64,000 bases of DNA from Candidatus Anaerostipes avistercoris (GTDB taxonomy: Bacteria; Bacillota; Clostridia; Lachnospirales; Lachnospiraceae), in NCBI GenBank assembly GCA_019119895.1, contig DWWD01000036.1, positions 62,001-126,000 on the forward strand, in the 5' to 3' direction. Positions 43,820 through 53,338 of the stretch are shown here, one piece after another. Under the pieces are notes generated by a model, which was not told where the DNA came from, made no database searches, and saw only the letters and a list, made by a program, of their open reading frames with translations. Both the position numbers and the translations under genes were made by a program. How positions within the stretch are numbered: the stretch's first letter is position 1; each line of letters begins with the position of its first letter.

Positions 43820-44113
43820 GAATAAAAAACGCCTTCTAAAATGCTTCAGCATTTTAGAAGACGAAAAATTCTCCGCGGTACCACTTCATTTTATTACATC
43901 AACTGTAATCTCTCTGCTCATCCTGTAATGAGTCCCCTGATAACGGAAGGAATCCGGTTCCACTTACTCATGCTCTGCATTTTCAGCTGACTGCTCGCAG
44001 GGGATGAAAGGAACGGGCTTTTACTGTCTCGCATCAACCGGCAGCTTTCTGCAAAAAGGAATCCGCAGCTTCCGTGTCCTGCTCATTGCATTTTGTATTC
44101 TTGTATTTCGTTG
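43820..44113 (-). ncRNA. T-box leader of cstA with probable UUC (Phe) specifier
   Basis: On the minus strand the T-box core GTGGTACCGCGGAG (about 43870-43886) is followed by a long perfect terminator stem ending in six T residues (43820-43863). Upstream, a GCAGG/CCTGC pair closes a large stem I, and the distal loop has the GGTTGATGCGAGAC region. The internal loop near the 3' side reads CTTTCATCCC; by position relative to the tyrS specifier UAC-A-UCCC, the specifier would be UUC, a Phe codon. The antiterminator UGGU bulge fits an A73 tRNA such as tRNA-Phe. The fold was done by eye. Confidence 0.85.
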
Positions 44114-44119
44114 GCACTT

Positions 44120-44148
44120 ATTGTAGACCTCGAAAATCACGATGTCAA
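44120..44148 (-). promoter_or_regulatory. Promoter of the T-box leader
   Basis: TTGACA (44148-44143) and TACAAT (44125-44120) on the minus strand, 17-bp spacer; start near 44113. Confidence 0.8.
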
Positions 44149-44178
44149 GAGAAAAAGATGTACATTTTTTGATACAAT

Positions 44179-45534
44179 CTAGATCAAGGCGGCAGCGACT
44201 TCTTTTAAATTCATGCCGTTTGAGGCTTTGACCAGAACCACATCCCCTTCAGAAAGATAGTTCTTCAGGAACCCGGTCAGATCACTGTTGGAGGAGAAAT
44301 GCCGGGTTCGGATGGACGGATTTCCGGCGGCTGCTTCGGTGATGTATTCCTGGGATAGTTCTCCTGTAATATACAGATCTGTTACTTTAGTGGAGGCGAT
44401 ATAACGTCCGACCTCTTTGTGGTAGGAAGGAGCGTCAGGCCCCAGTTCCAGCATATCAGAAAGAACGGCGATCCTGCGCCCGTCTGTATGGAAATCAGAC
44501 AGGATCTTAAGACTTGCTTTCATGGAATCCGGGCTTGCGTTATAAGAGTCATCGATCACTGTATAGCCATTGGTGTTGATAATATTCTGACGCTGGCCGG
44601 AGAATGTGGACAGCTGCTGTTTCACAGCCTCCATTGGAACCTGGTATTTTAGTCCGATGGCGATAGCTGCCAGAGCGTTGGACACATTGTGTTCACCCAG
44701 TACATTCAGAGTGACATCCTCTCTCTGACCGTTATAACAGAAAGTGAAATGAGTCTGGCCGTTTTCTTCCCAGATATTCTCCGCACGGTAGGTGCAGTCC
44801 GGCGCGAAACCATAGAATTCATATGGTTTCTTGACGTAAGATAAATGTTTTCGGATCATGTCGTTGTCGCCGTTTAATAAGAGAGTACCGTCTTCCGGGA
44901 GTCCGTTCTGGATATCCAGTTTTTCTCTGCAGATATTGTCCCGGGAGCCCATCATTTCGATGTGGGAGACTCCTACGTTAGTGACAACACCCATGTTTGG
45001 ATGGATGATTTCTCCGAGAATCGTAATCTGTCCCGGCTCGCTCATGCCCATTTCCAGAACGCCGATCTCATCATTGGAAGACAGGTGATCCAGAGTCAGC
45101 GGGACGCCGACCTGGCTGTTCTGATTGCCGATGGTTTCAAAAACTTTGTATCTGCCTCTCAGCACATGGGCGATCATCTCTCTGGTCGTGGTTTTCCCCA
45201 CACTTCCGGTGACACCGATGATCGGAAGAGACATTTTGTTCCGGTAATATGCCGCAACCTGCTGCATGGCTTTCAAAGTATCCGGGACTTTGATATAAGG
45301 AGCGTCTCCGGATGCTTCTTCGTGTTCCTGGGTCAGGCATGCGCCGCCGTTTTCCAGGGCGCTTGGAATGAAAACGTGGGCGTCAACCCGTTCGCCGATG
45401 ATTGGTACAAACAGGGTGTTTGGTCCCATTTCCATGGAGTTAGTGCTGATCCGGTCGATCCTCATGGAAGGATCGCCGCACAGCAGGGTGCCTCCGGTTG
45501 CTTTTAAAATGTCCTGAATTGTAATATTTTCCAT
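44179..45534 (-). CDS. murF: UDP-N-acetylmuramoyl-tripeptide--D-Ala-D-Ala ligase MurF
   Basis: Adds D-Ala-D-Ala to the peptidoglycan precursor. The 451-residue Mur ligase has the N-terminal ATGGTLLCGD module, P-loop GVTGSVGKTTT, the central SHIEMMGSRDNICREK segment and the C-terminal domain with DDSYNASPDSM and VLVKASNGMNL. On the minus strand the gene is preceded by a good promoter. No terminator is seen between its end (44179) and the T-box promoter, so murF transcripts could run into the T-box leader. Confidence 0.95.
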   Translation of the reverse strand: MENITIQDILKATGGTLLCGDPSMRIDRISTNSMEMGPNTLFVPIIGERVDAHVFIPSALENGGACLTQEHEEASGDAPYIKVPDTLKAMQQVAAYYRNKMSLPIIGVTGSVGKTTTREMIAHVLRGRYKVFETIGNQNSQVGVPLTLDHLSSNDEIGVLEMGMSEPGQITILGEIIHPNMGVVTNVGVSHIEMMGSRDNICREKLDIQNGLPEDGTLLLNGDNDMIRKHLSYVKKPYEFYGFAPDCTYRAENIWEENGQTHFTFCYNGQREDVTLNVLGEHNVSNALAAIAIGLKYQVPMEAVKQQLSTFSGQRQNIINTNGYTVIDDSYNASPDSMKASLKILSDFHTDGRRIAVLSDMLELGPDAPSYHKEVGRYIASTKVTDLYITGELSQEYITEAAAGNPSIRTRHFSSNSDLTGFLKNYLSEGDVVLVKASNGMNLKEVAAALI

Positions 45535-45575
45535 AATAAACCTCTGTTCTAAACGTAATATTTTCTTCTCCTGTG

Positions 45576-45605
45576 ATTATAGCATAAGTTATCATATTAT
45601 GTTAA
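45576..45605 (-). promoter_or_regulatory. Promoter of murF
   Basis: On the minus strand TTAACA (45605-45600) and a perfect TATAAT (45581-45576), 18-bp spacer, in the 118-bp gap between divergent genes. Confidence 0.65.
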
Positions 45606-45652
45606 AATTATATCAGTAAGATTTTGAAAGACAGAAAGAAAGGCAGAAAAGT

Positions 45653-46261
45653 ATGAAAAAGAGAACGATAACAGGCATGCTGGTTTTGATGCTGGCATTG
45701 TCCTTTGGAGGATGTTCCGGATCCGGAAACAGGGAATCTGCTTCCGGAACTTCCGCAGAAACAAAGACAGAAACGACGGCCGGGGAAACAACCGAAACAG
45801 CTCAGGATACCATCCGGGAGCCTGATACCACAGATACAGCTGCGGAGGCGGAGGAGCAGACTACAGAGGCAGCGTCTGACAGCGGGCAGATAAGCTTTAC
45901 TTCCGCAGTGATTTTCTATCCGGAATTTCAGCCCAATGAGATTAAGGAAAAAAGCGTCAGGATGGAAGCTCCCATAGACGAGGATAAGATCATGGCGGCT
46001 CTTCAGGACGAAGGAGTGCTGGATGATGCCTGCGAGCTTCTTTCCTATGAGAAAGATGGAGATACGATCAAGGCGGATTTTAATTCAGAATGCGGGATTG
46101 TCCTTATGAGGATGTCTCCCGAGGAAGCGGATATGAGAGCCGAGGCAGTGGCAAGGACGTTCTGCAGGAATCTCGGCGCGAAACAGTTTTATTTCTATAC
46201 CAACGGACATCCGCTGGAAACAGGGGATAAAACATATGATGAACCAATAGGAGTTGACTGA
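45653..46261 (+). CDS. Lipoprotein with GerMN-like domain
   Basis: 202-residue lipoprotein: signal peptide with lipobox FGGC and Cys21, a Thr/Glu-rich linker (about 25-80), and a C-terminal domain with the flavour of GerMN (VIFYPEFQPNE; AVARTFCRNLGAKQFYFYTNGHPLETG). GerMN domains occur in spore germination protein GerM and in LpqB-type proteins. AGAAAGAAAGGC precedes the ATG. It ends 3 bp before the dnaE start, so the two may be co-transcribed. Domain call is tentative. Confidence 0.65.
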   Translation: MKKRTITGMLVLMLALSFGGCSGSGNRESASGTSAETKTETTAGETTETAQDTIREPDTTDTAAEAEEQTTEAASDSGQISFTSAVIFYPEFQPNEIKEKSVRMEAPIDEDKIMAALQDEGVLDDACELLSYEKDGDTIKADFNSECGIVLMRMSPEEADMRAEAVARTFCRNLGAKQFYFYTNGHPLETGDKTYDEPIGVD

Positions 46262-46264
46262 TCC

Positions 46265-49200
46265 ATGAGTTTTACACATTTACATGTTCATACGGAATAC
46301 AGCCTGCTGGATGGTTCCAGTAAAATCAGAGAACTGGTCCGCCAGACGAAAGAGCTTGGGATGGACAGCATCGCCATCACAGACCACGGCGCCATGTACG
46401 GTGTCATTGACTTTTATAAGGCGGCAAAGGCGGAAGGAATCAAACCGATCATCGGATGTGAGATTTATGTGACGACCGGGTCACGGTTTCATAAAGAAGC
46501 CCGTCAGGGAGATAACCGGTATTATCATCTGGTGCTGCTGGCGGAAAATGATCAGGGATATCATAATCTGATGAAAATCGTTTCCAGAGGATTTACAGAA
46601 GGATTTTATTACAAACCGAGGGTGGATTACGAGGTGCTGGAGCGTTACCATGAGGGAATCATTGCTCTGAGCGCCTGCCTGGCGGGAGAGGTGGCTTCTT
46701 ATATCTGTGAAGATGACTATGAGAAGGCAAAGTCTGCCGCGCTTAAGATGCAGGAAATCTTCGGGAAAGGGAATTTTTTCCTGGAAATGCAGGATCATGG
46801 GATCAGCGCCCAGACAAAGGTAAATACGGCGCTTCTTAAAATGTCGAAAGAGACAGGCATTGATCTGGTGGCAACTAATGATATCCATTATACATTTAAG
46901 GAAGACGCGGAGGCTCATGATATTCTTCTGTGCATTCAGACAGGAAAGAAAGTCCAGGATGAGGACAGAATGCGCTACGAAGGAGGCCAGTATTATCTGA
47001 AATCTCCGGAGGAAATGCAGAGACTGTTTCCTTATGCCAGAGAGGCACTGGAAAATACCGGGGAAATTGCAGAGCGCTGCAATGTAGAAATCGTATTCGG
47101 CGAGCAGAAGGTGCCGGAATATGATGTGCCGGAAGGATATACAGCGGTCAGTTATCTGAGGCATCTGTGCGAGGAAGGCATTGTCTGCAGGTATGAAGAA
47201 GTGACGGATGAACTGAGAGAGCGTCTGGATTATGAGCTTAAAACCATAGAAAATATGGGATATGTGGATTATTTCCTGATCGTGTGGGACTTTATCCACT
47301 ATGCAAAACAAAATGGAATTGCAGTGGGACCGGGACGAGGTTCCGCGGCGGGCAGCATCGTGGCATACTGCCTGGAAATTACGGATATCGATCCGATACG
47401 GTATCAGCTGCTGTTTGAACGTTTCCTGAATCCGGAACGTGTGTCTATGCCGGATATTGATGTGGATTTCTGCTATGAGAGACGGCAGGAGGTGATTGAC
47501 TATGTCGTCAGGAAATATGGCAAAGAGCAGGTGGTGCAGATCATTACATTTGGAACCATGGCTGCGCGTATGGTCATTCGGGATGTAGGCCGGGTGCTGG
47601 ATATTCCATATGCGAAGGTGGACAGTATCGCGAAGATGGTGCCAAACGAGTTAAATATTACGATTGATAAGGCGCTGAAAGTCAGCCCGGATCTGAAAAA
47701 AGCCTATGCGGAAGATGATGAGACGAAATATCTGATTGATATGTCAAAACGTCTGGAGGGACTTCCGAGACACGCATCCATGCATGCGGCGGGAGTCGTG
47801 ATCGGCAAAACCGCCATTGATGAATATGTGCCGCTGGCAACCGGGGCGGACGACGCGGTCATGACACAGTTTACCATGACAACCATCGAGGAGCTGGGCC
47901 TGCTGAAAATGGACTTTCTGGGCCTGCGCACCCTGACGGTGATTCAGGACGCGGAAAAGATGGTGCGGGAAAGAATTCCGGATTTTGACATTACCGCAGT
48001 GGATTCGGACGATAAGGATGTTTATGAAATGATCGGAAACGGACATACGGAGGGCGTGTTCCAGCTGGAAAGTTCCGGAATGAAGTCATTTATGAAGGAA
48101 CTGAAGCCGGAAAATATGGAAGATATTATCGCGGGGATTTCTCTCTATCGTCCGGGACCGATGGATTTCATTCCGAGATATATTGAAGGAAAGAACAATC
48201 AGGATTCCATTCACTATGAATGTGAAGAGATGGAGGAAATCCTGGAGCCGACCTACGGATGTATCGTATACCAGGAACAGGTCATGCAGATCGTTATGAA
48301 GCTGGCAGGCTATACTCTGGGGCGAAGCGACTTGGTACGACGAGCCATGTCAAAGAAAAAAGGCGATGTTATGCTGAAGGAACGCCAGAATTTTGTATAC
48401 GGCAATGAAGAGGAAGGAATTCCGGGATGCATTAAAAATGGAATTGATGAAAAGACGGCCAATCAGATCTGGGATGAGATGCTGGATTTTGCCAAATATG
48501 CTTTTAATAAGTCCCACGCGGCGGCTTATGCGGTTGTTGCTTACCGGACGGCGTATCTGCGTTGTCATTATCCGGTGGAATTTATGGCGGCTCTTCTGAC
48601 ATCAGTTCTGGGAAATACGGCGAAGATTGCGGAATACAGTTATGCCTGCAGAAAACTGGGAATCAAGATTCTCCCGCCGGATATTAACCGGGGAGAAGGC
48701 GCCTTTTCTGTTGACCACGGAAATATCCGGTATGGACTCACGGCGATCAAAAGTCTTGGAAAGCCTGTCATCGAGGCAATCATACGGGAAAGAAAAGCAC
48801 ACGGCGAATACCGGGATTTTCAGGATCTAGTGGAGCGGCTTTCCAGCAGAGAGGTCAATAAGCGAACCGCGGAAAATCTGATTAAATCAGGGGCGCTGGA
48901 CAGCTTTGGCGCCACGAGAAAGCAGCAGATGTTCGTGTATGCGGAAATCATAGACAATGTTCAAAAAGAAAGAAAGAATGAAATTGAAGGACAAATGAGT
49001 CTGATGGATCTGCTGTCAGAAGATGAGCAGACCTCTTTTCAGATCACATATCCGGATGTAGGTGAATATGAAAAAGATCAGCTTCTGTCCATGGAGAAAG
49101 AAGTGCTTGGAATCTATGTAAGCGGTCATCCGCTGGATGATGATATGGCGATGCTGGAACAGAGCACCACGGCAAATACCGCAGATTTCCTTATGGATGA

Positions 49201-49720
49201 AGAAACAGGAAGGACGGTGGTAAGAGATCAGCAGAGCTGCGTTATGGGCGGCATTATCAGCGAACTTAATGTGAAACTTACGAGAAAGAATCAGAACATG
49301 GCATTTTTAACGCTGGAAGACCTGAGAGGAACGGTAGAAGTGCTCGTATTCCCGAGACAATATACGGCTTATCAGGAACTGCTGAAAGAAGATGCAAAAG
49401 TATTTATTAAAGGGACGGCCTCAGTATCCGAGGAAGAGAGCAAACTGATCTGCAATCAGATCATTCCGTTTGATGGTCTTGTAAGGGAACTGTGGATTCA
49501 GTTCCCGACAAAAGAGGCGTTTTTCCGGGAAGAGAAACATTTGAAGGAATCTCTTCGGACATATCATGGCAAAAGTGCAGTGGTCGTATACTGCAAAGCA
49601 GAGCGGGCAGTGAACCGTCTGGGACATGACTGGATGGTGGAACCTGACCCGGATCTGATATACGAACTGGAAGAATGGTATGGAAAAGAAAATATCAGAT
49701 TCCGGTCGTTAGGATTATAA
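46265..49720 (+). CDS. dnaE: DNA polymerase III alpha subunit DnaE
   Basis: Replicative polymerase subunit of 1151 residues. It starts with the PHP domain (FTHLHVHTEYSLLDG), continues with the catalytic palm (GPGRGSAAGSIVAYCLEITDI, and MPDIDVDF with the metal-binding Asp residues near 400), the HhH/duplex-binding region and the C-terminal OB fold (about 1000-1070). ATG 46265 is in good family position. No PolC-type proofreading exonuclease is inserted, so this is the DnaE type. Confidence 0.97.
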   Translation: MSFTHLHVHTEYSLLDGSSKIRELVRQTKELGMDSIAITDHGAMYGVIDFYKAAKAEGIKPIIGCEIYVTTGSRFHKEARQGDNRYYHLVLLAENDQGYHNLMKIVSRGFTEGFYYKPRVDYEVLERYHEGIIALSACLAGEVASYICEDDYEKAKSAALKMQEIFGKGNFFLEMQDHGISAQTKVNTALLKMSKETGIDLVATNDIHYTFKEDAEAHDILLCIQTGKKVQDEDRMRYEGGQYYLKSPEEMQRLFPYAREALENTGEIAERCNVEIVFGEQKVPEYDVPEGYTAVSYLRHLCEEGIVCRYEEVTDELRERLDYELKTIENMGYVDYFLIVWDFIHYAKQNGIAVGPGRGSAAGSIVAYCLEITDIDPIRYQLLFERFLNPERVSMPDIDVDFCYERRQEVIDYVVRKYGKEQVVQIITFGTMAARMVIRDVGRVLDIPYAKVDSIAKMVPNELNITIDKALKVSPDLKKAYAEDDETKYLIDMSKRLEGLPRHASMHAAGVVIGKTAIDEYVPLATGADDAVMTQFTMTTIEELGLLKMDFLGLRTLTVIQDAEKMVRERIPDFDITAVDSDDKDVYEMIGNGHTEGVFQLESSGMKSFMKELKPENMEDIIAGISLYRPGPMDFIPRYIEGKNNQDSIHYECEEMEEILEPTYGCIVYQEQVMQIVMKLAGYTLGRSDLVRRAMSKKKGDVMLKERQNFVYGNEEEGIPGCIKNGIDEKTANQIWDEMLDFAKYAFNKSHAAAYAVVAYRTAYLRCHYPVEFMAALLTSVLGNTAKIAEYSYACRKLGIKILPPDINRGEGAFSVDHGNIRYGLTAIKSLGKPVIEAIIRERKAHGEYRDFQDLVERLSSREVNKRTAENLIKSGALDSFGATRKQQMFVYAEIIDNVQKERKNEIEGQMSLMDLLSEDEQTSFQITYPDVGEYEKDQLLSMEKEVLGIYVSGHPLDDDMAMLEQSTTANTADFLMDEETGRTVVRDQQSCVMGGIISELNVKLTRKNQNMAFLTLEDLRGTVEVLVFPRQYTAYQELLKEDAKVFIKGTASVSEEESKLICNQIIPFDGLVRELWIQFPTKEAFFREEKHLKESLRTYHGKSAVVVYCKAERAVNRLGHDWMVEPDPDLIYELEEWYGKENIRFRSLGL

Positions 49721-49729
49721 CAAAGACTA

Positions 49730-49758
49730 TTGAAAATTTAGGGCAAATGGATTAGAAT
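49730..49758 (+). promoter_or_regulatory. Promoter of pfkA
   Basis: TTGAAA (49730-49735), 17-bp spacer, TAGAAT (49753-49758). Confidence 0.65.
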
Positions 49759-49800
49759 AATCCTAGCTAAGAATTGTATGAGCTAAATGGAGGATGTAAC

Positions 49801-50790
49801 ATGGGAAAACCAAAAATTAAAACAATTGGTGTATTGACCAGCGGTGGAGATGCACCGGCAATGAATGCCGCAGTAAGAGCGGTTGTAAGAATTGGAGAAG
49901 AAAGAGGACTGAACGTCAAAGGTATCAAGAAAGGGTACAACGGTCTGCTGAACGAAGAAATCATCGATATGAACCGTAAGGTAACGGCGGACAGTATCAT
50001 GCGCGGAGGTACGATTCTTCTGACAGCAAGATGTGATGAATTTAAAACAGAAGAAGGTCAGAAGAGAGGCGCTGAAGTCTGCAAGGCGCATGGAATCGAA
50101 GGTCTTGTTGTTATCGGAGGAGACGGATCCTTCCAGGGAGCAAGAAAACTTGCTGAACTGGGAATCAACACGATCGGAGTGCCGGGAACCATCGACCTGG
50201 ACATTGCGTGTACAGAATATACGATCGGATTTGATACGGCAGTTAATACTGCTATGGAAGCAATTGATAAGATTCGTGACACATCAACTTCTCATGAGCG
50301 CTGCAGTATCGTAGAGGTTATGGGACGTGGAGCAGGTTATATTGCTTTATGGTGCGGTGTTGCGACAGGAGCCGAGGATATTCTGATTCCGGAAAGCTTC
50401 GACGGAAACCTTCCAAAAGTTGAGCAGCAGATCATCGAGCATCTGCTCCGCAACAGAGCGAGAGGAAAAACACATCATCTGGTTGTAAACGCAGAGGGTG
50501 TCGGACATTCCTACAGTATGGCAAAGAGAATCGAATCCGCTACAGGAATCGAGACAAGAGCTACCATTCTTGGTCATATGCAGAGAGGTGGAAGCCCTAC
50601 AGCAAAAGACAGAATGTATGCGTCTATGATGGGTGCCTATGCGGTTGATCTGCTCTGTGCAGGAAAGACAAACCGTGTTGTCGGATATCAGAATGGTAAA
50701 TTTATGGACATGGATATCCAGGAAGGCCTTTCTATGACCAAACATATCGACGATTATCAGCTGCAGATTGCTCATTTGTTAGGTAAATAA
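49801..50790 (+). CDS. pfkA: 6-phosphofructokinase
   Basis: ATP-dependent phosphofructokinase of glycolysis, 329 residues. VLTSGGDAPAMNAAVRAVVR opens the protein. GGDGS near 102-106 marks the ATP-type (PPi-dependent enzymes have Asp in place of the second Gly). The catalytic motif is TIDLD instead of the common TIDND. ATG 49801 follows GGAGGATG; longer frames add residues without family character. It has its own promoter between dnaE and a methyltransferase gene and ends at a strong terminator. Confidence 0.95.
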   Translation: MGKPKIKTIGVLTSGGDAPAMNAAVRAVVRIGEERGLNVKGIKKGYNGLLNEEIIDMNRKVTADSIMRGGTILLTARCDEFKTEEGQKRGAEVCKAHGIEGLVVIGGDGSFQGARKLAELGINTIGVPGTIDLDIACTEYTIGFDTAVNTAMEAIDKIRDTSTSHERCSIVEVMGRGAGYIALWCGVATGAEDILIPESFDGNLPKVEQQIIEHLLRNRARGKTHHLVVNAEGVGHSYSMAKRIESATGIETRATILGHMQRGGSPTAKDRMYASMMGAYAVDLLCAGKTNRVVGYQNGKFMDMDIQEGLSMTKHIDDYQLQIAHLLGK

Positions 50791-50807
50791 AACAGACAAG
50801 ACATCTA

Positions 50808-50855
50808 GGAAAGCATGGCCTTTTCTGCAAAGGGCGTCATGCTTTCCTTTTTTTC
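50808..50855 (+). terminator. Terminator of pfkA
   Basis: GGAAAGCATG (50808-50817) pairs with CATGCTTTCC (50838-50847), inner pairs, then seven T residues. Confidence 0.9.
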
Positions 50856-50874
50856 TAAAAAGTTGGTGAAAATC

Positions 50875-51648
50875 ATGATTACAACGAATCAGAACAAACA
50901 GGTAAAGCGTATTCTGAAATTGAAAAAAAGCGCCAGAGAACGGCGCAAAGAGAAGCTGTTTATCGTGGAAGGCATTCGCATGTTTGAGGAAATTCCGGAA
51001 GACCGCCTTTATAAAACATATGTGACAGAAGAATTTCTGGAAGCCCATCGGGAACTGTTTCAAAAAAAGAATCCGGAGCTGGTATCTTCTCAGATTATGA
51101 AAGAACTTTCAGATACTATGACGCCGCAGGGCGTTCTTGCCCTGGTAAAGATCAGAGAATTTCATATGGAACAGCTGGCCCGGAATGACGCTTTGCTTCT
51201 GGTTCTTGAAAATCTGCAGGATCCGGGAAATCTGGGAACGATTCTGAGGACCGGCGAGGGCGCAGGAGTGACCGGAATCATTATGAGCCGTGACACAGTG
51301 GATATTTATAATCCGAAAGTCATACGGTCCACGATGGGATCCATTTTCCGGGTGCCGTTTGTTTATGCAGATGATATGAATGAGGTGATCCGTTTTTTGA
51401 AAAAAAATCAGATTACCACGTATGCGGCTCATCTGGACGGAACAAACTATACAAAAGAAGATTACAACAAAGGAACTGCCTTCTTTATCGGCAATGAGGG
51501 AAATGGATTGAGCAGAGAGCTCACCCGGGCAGCGGATCATATGATCAGGATCCCTATGAACGGGAAAGTTGAATCCCTGAACGCCGCCATGGCAGCGGGG
51601 CTTCTTATGTATGAGGCGCGGCGCCAGAGAGAGAAAGGAGGGAAATGA
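50875..51648 (+). CDS. TrmH-type (SpoU) RNA 2'-O-ribose methyltransferase
   Basis: SPOUT-fold methyltransferase (257 residues) for rRNA or tRNA. The N-terminal RNA-binding segment (NKQVKRILKLKKSARERRKEKLFIVEG) is typical of the rRNA methylase subgroup. The three SAM-knot motifs are present: LENLQDPGNLGTILRTGEGAG, FFIGNEGNGLSREL and IPMNGKVESLNAAMAAGLLMYE. ATG 50875 is the likely start; GTG 50866 in the same frame is possible. The gene runs directly into the NfeD gene. Confidence 0.9.
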   Translation: MITTNQNKQVKRILKLKKSARERRKEKLFIVEGIRMFEEIPEDRLYKTYVTEEFLEAHRELFQKKNPELVSSQIMKELSDTMTPQGVLALVKIREFHMEQLARNDALLLVLENLQDPGNLGTILRTGEGAGVTGIIMSRDTVDIYNPKVIRSTMGSIFRVPFVYADDMNEVIRFLKKNQITTYAAHLDGTNYTKEDYNKGTAFFIGNEGNGLSRELTRAADHMIRIPMNGKVESLNAAMAAGLLMYEARRQREKGGK

Positions 51649-51649
51649 T

Positions 51650-52348
51650 ATGTTTGCGATATACTGGATGGGAGCGGCAGTCATTTTGCTGCTGATTGAG
51701 ATTTTGACTCTTGGACTGACAAGTATCTGGTTTGCGGGAGGCGCGGTGCTGGCGGCCGTAACGGCGTTTGTCGGCGGACCGCTTTTGCTGCAGCTGGCTG
51801 TGTTTATCGCAGTGTCCTGCCTGCTGTTTTTCTTTACAAGACCGCTGGCTCAGAAATATCTGAACAGCAGTGTAGAAAAGACAAATGTGGAGGCGCTGAT
51901 CGGGCAGCATGGCATTGTCAGAGAAACCATCGATAATTTTCAGGGAAAAGGGAAAGTTTATGTGAATGGAATGGACTGGTCTGCCAAATCTCTGCATGAT
52001 GAGGAAATTCCGGAGGGGACAGAGATTGTGATTCATAAGATTCAGGGTGTAAAACTGATTGTAGACGCGATCCCTGTGCCGAAGAGCAGAACAGAGAATG
52101 AGATTCATGTCGTGCCGGATGAACCGGAGACGCCGGATATCTGGAAGCAAGAAGAACCGGAGATCTGGAGAGAGGCAGAAGAAGAGGAAGAAGCCTGGAT
52201 GCCGGGAATCTGGGATGAAGAAGAGGAAGCTGATCATCTGGAGGAAGAAGAGACACCGGAACTTCAGGCAGAAGAAGAGGAAGAATCAGAAGATATAGAA
52301 GCAGAGGATACTGATATAGGAAAAAGCAAAAAGGAGAAGGAGGAGTAA
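51650..52348 (+). CDS. NfeD-like membrane protein
   Basis: 232-residue NfeD family protein: three to four membrane segments near the N-terminus (about 1-65), a C-terminal OB-fold-like beta domain (about 80-145, VEALIGQHGIVRETI; VYVNGMDWSAKS), and a very acidic tail (about 165-232, glutamate-rich). NfeD proteins work with SPFH/stomatin proteins, and the next gene is such a protein. ATG 51650 is chosen because AAAGGAGGG lies just upstream and the family starts here. Confidence 0.9.
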   Translation: MFAIYWMGAAVILLLIEILTLGLTSIWFAGGAVLAAVTAFVGGPLLLQLAVFIAVSCLLFFFTRPLAQKYLNSSVEKTNVEALIGQHGIVRETIDNFQGKGKVYVNGMDWSAKSLHDEEIPEGTEIVIHKIQGVKLIVDAIPVPKSRTENEIHVVPDEPETPDIWKQEEPEIWREAEEEEEAWMPGIWDEEEEADHLEEEETPELQAEEEEESEDIEAEDTDIGKSKKEKEE

Positions 52349-52349
52349 G

Positions 52350-53279
52350 ATGATTTTACTGATAATTTTAATCGTGCTGGCAGTCATTATTATTTTATCG
52401 ACCGTCCGCATCGTGCCGCAGGCGTATGCCTATGTTGTGGAACGGCTGGGCGCGTATAAAGAAACATGGTCTGTGGGACTGCATATTAAAATACCATTTT
52501 TTGACAAAGTAGCAAGAAAAGTAAATTTGAAAGAACAGGTAGTGGATTTTCCGCCGCAGCCGGTGATCACAAAAGATAATGTTACCATGCAGATTGACAC
52601 GGTGGTATATTTCCAGATTACAGATCCGAAACTTTACAGTTACGGAGTGGAGAATCCAATCATGGCAATTGAAAATCTGACAGCTACAACTCTCAGAAAT
52701 GTCATCGGCGATCTGGAGCTGGATGAGACGCTGACATCCAGAGAGACTATCAATACACAGATGAGAGCAACCCTGGATGAGGCAACAGATCCGTGGGGGA
52801 TCAAGGTAAACCGTGTGGAACTTAAAAATATTATTCCGCCGGCGGCTATTCAGGATGCCATGGAAAAACAGATGAAGGCAGAGAGAGAACGAAGGGAAGC
52901 CATCCTGATCGCAGAAGGAGAGAAGAAATCAGCTATTCTTCGCGCAGAAGGACACAAAGAATCTGTTGTCCTGGAGGCTCAGGGAGAAAAAGAATCCGCG
53001 ATTCTGAGGGCAGAAGCAAAGAAAGAGGCGACGATCAAAGAGGCGGAAGGACAGGCCGAAGCCATCAGAGCCATTCAACAGGCCAATGCCCAGGGAATTG
53101 AGTATATCAAAGGCGCAGAAGCCGATGATGCGGTCATCCAGTTAAAGAGTCTGGAAGCATTTGCCAAGGCGGCAGACGGCAAAGCGACAAAGATTATTAT
53201 CCCGTCAGAAATACAGAGTCTGGCCGGGCTGGTAAAATCTGTGGCTGAAATTGGACAAAATGATGAAATTAATGTATAA
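52350..53279 (+). CDS. SPFH/stomatin-type membrane scaffold protein
   Basis: 309-residue stomatin/prohibitin-like protein: short N-terminal membrane anchor, Band 7/SPFH domain (about 20-190; VPQAYAYVVERLGAYKETWSVGLHIKIPF), then a long charged coiled-coil region with repeated E-R-E-A and A-E-G-E-K-S blocks. It starts two bases after the NfeD gene with AGGAGGAG, which places the pair in one operon. The pair probably organises membrane domains or quality control. Confidence 0.93.
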   Translation: MILLIILIVLAVIIILSTVRIVPQAYAYVVERLGAYKETWSVGLHIKIPFFDKVARKVNLKEQVVDFPPQPVITKDNVTMQIDTVVYFQITDPKLYSYGVENPIMAIENLTATTLRNVIGDLELDETLTSRETINTQMRATLDEATDPWGIKVNRVELKNIIPPAAIQDAMEKQMKAERERREAILIAEGEKKSAILRAEGHKESVVLEAQGEKESAILRAEAKKEATIKEAEGQAEAIRAIQQANAQGIEYIKGAEADDAVIQLKSLEAFAKAADGKATKIIIPSEIQSLAGLVKSVAEIGQNDEINV

Positions 53280-53280
53280 T
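53252..53280 (+). promoter_or_regulatory. Promoter of the amino-acid ABC operon
   Basis: TGGACA (53252-53257) and a perfect TATAAT (53275-53280), 17-bp spacer, overlapping the end of the SPFH gene. Confidence 0.65.
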
Positions 53281-53338
53281 ACATTACGATGCGTTAATAG
53301 AAGCTTAACGAAGATTTAAGAAAGTAGGAGGAAGACAC

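Noticed and set aside
49801-50790. PPi-dependent phosphofructokinase
   Set aside because: The GGDGS motif has Gly, not Asp, at the position that separates ATP from PPi enzymes.
50815-50874. Upstream start for the methyltransferase
   Set aside because: It lies in the pfkA terminator hairpin; the family N-terminus begins at 50875.
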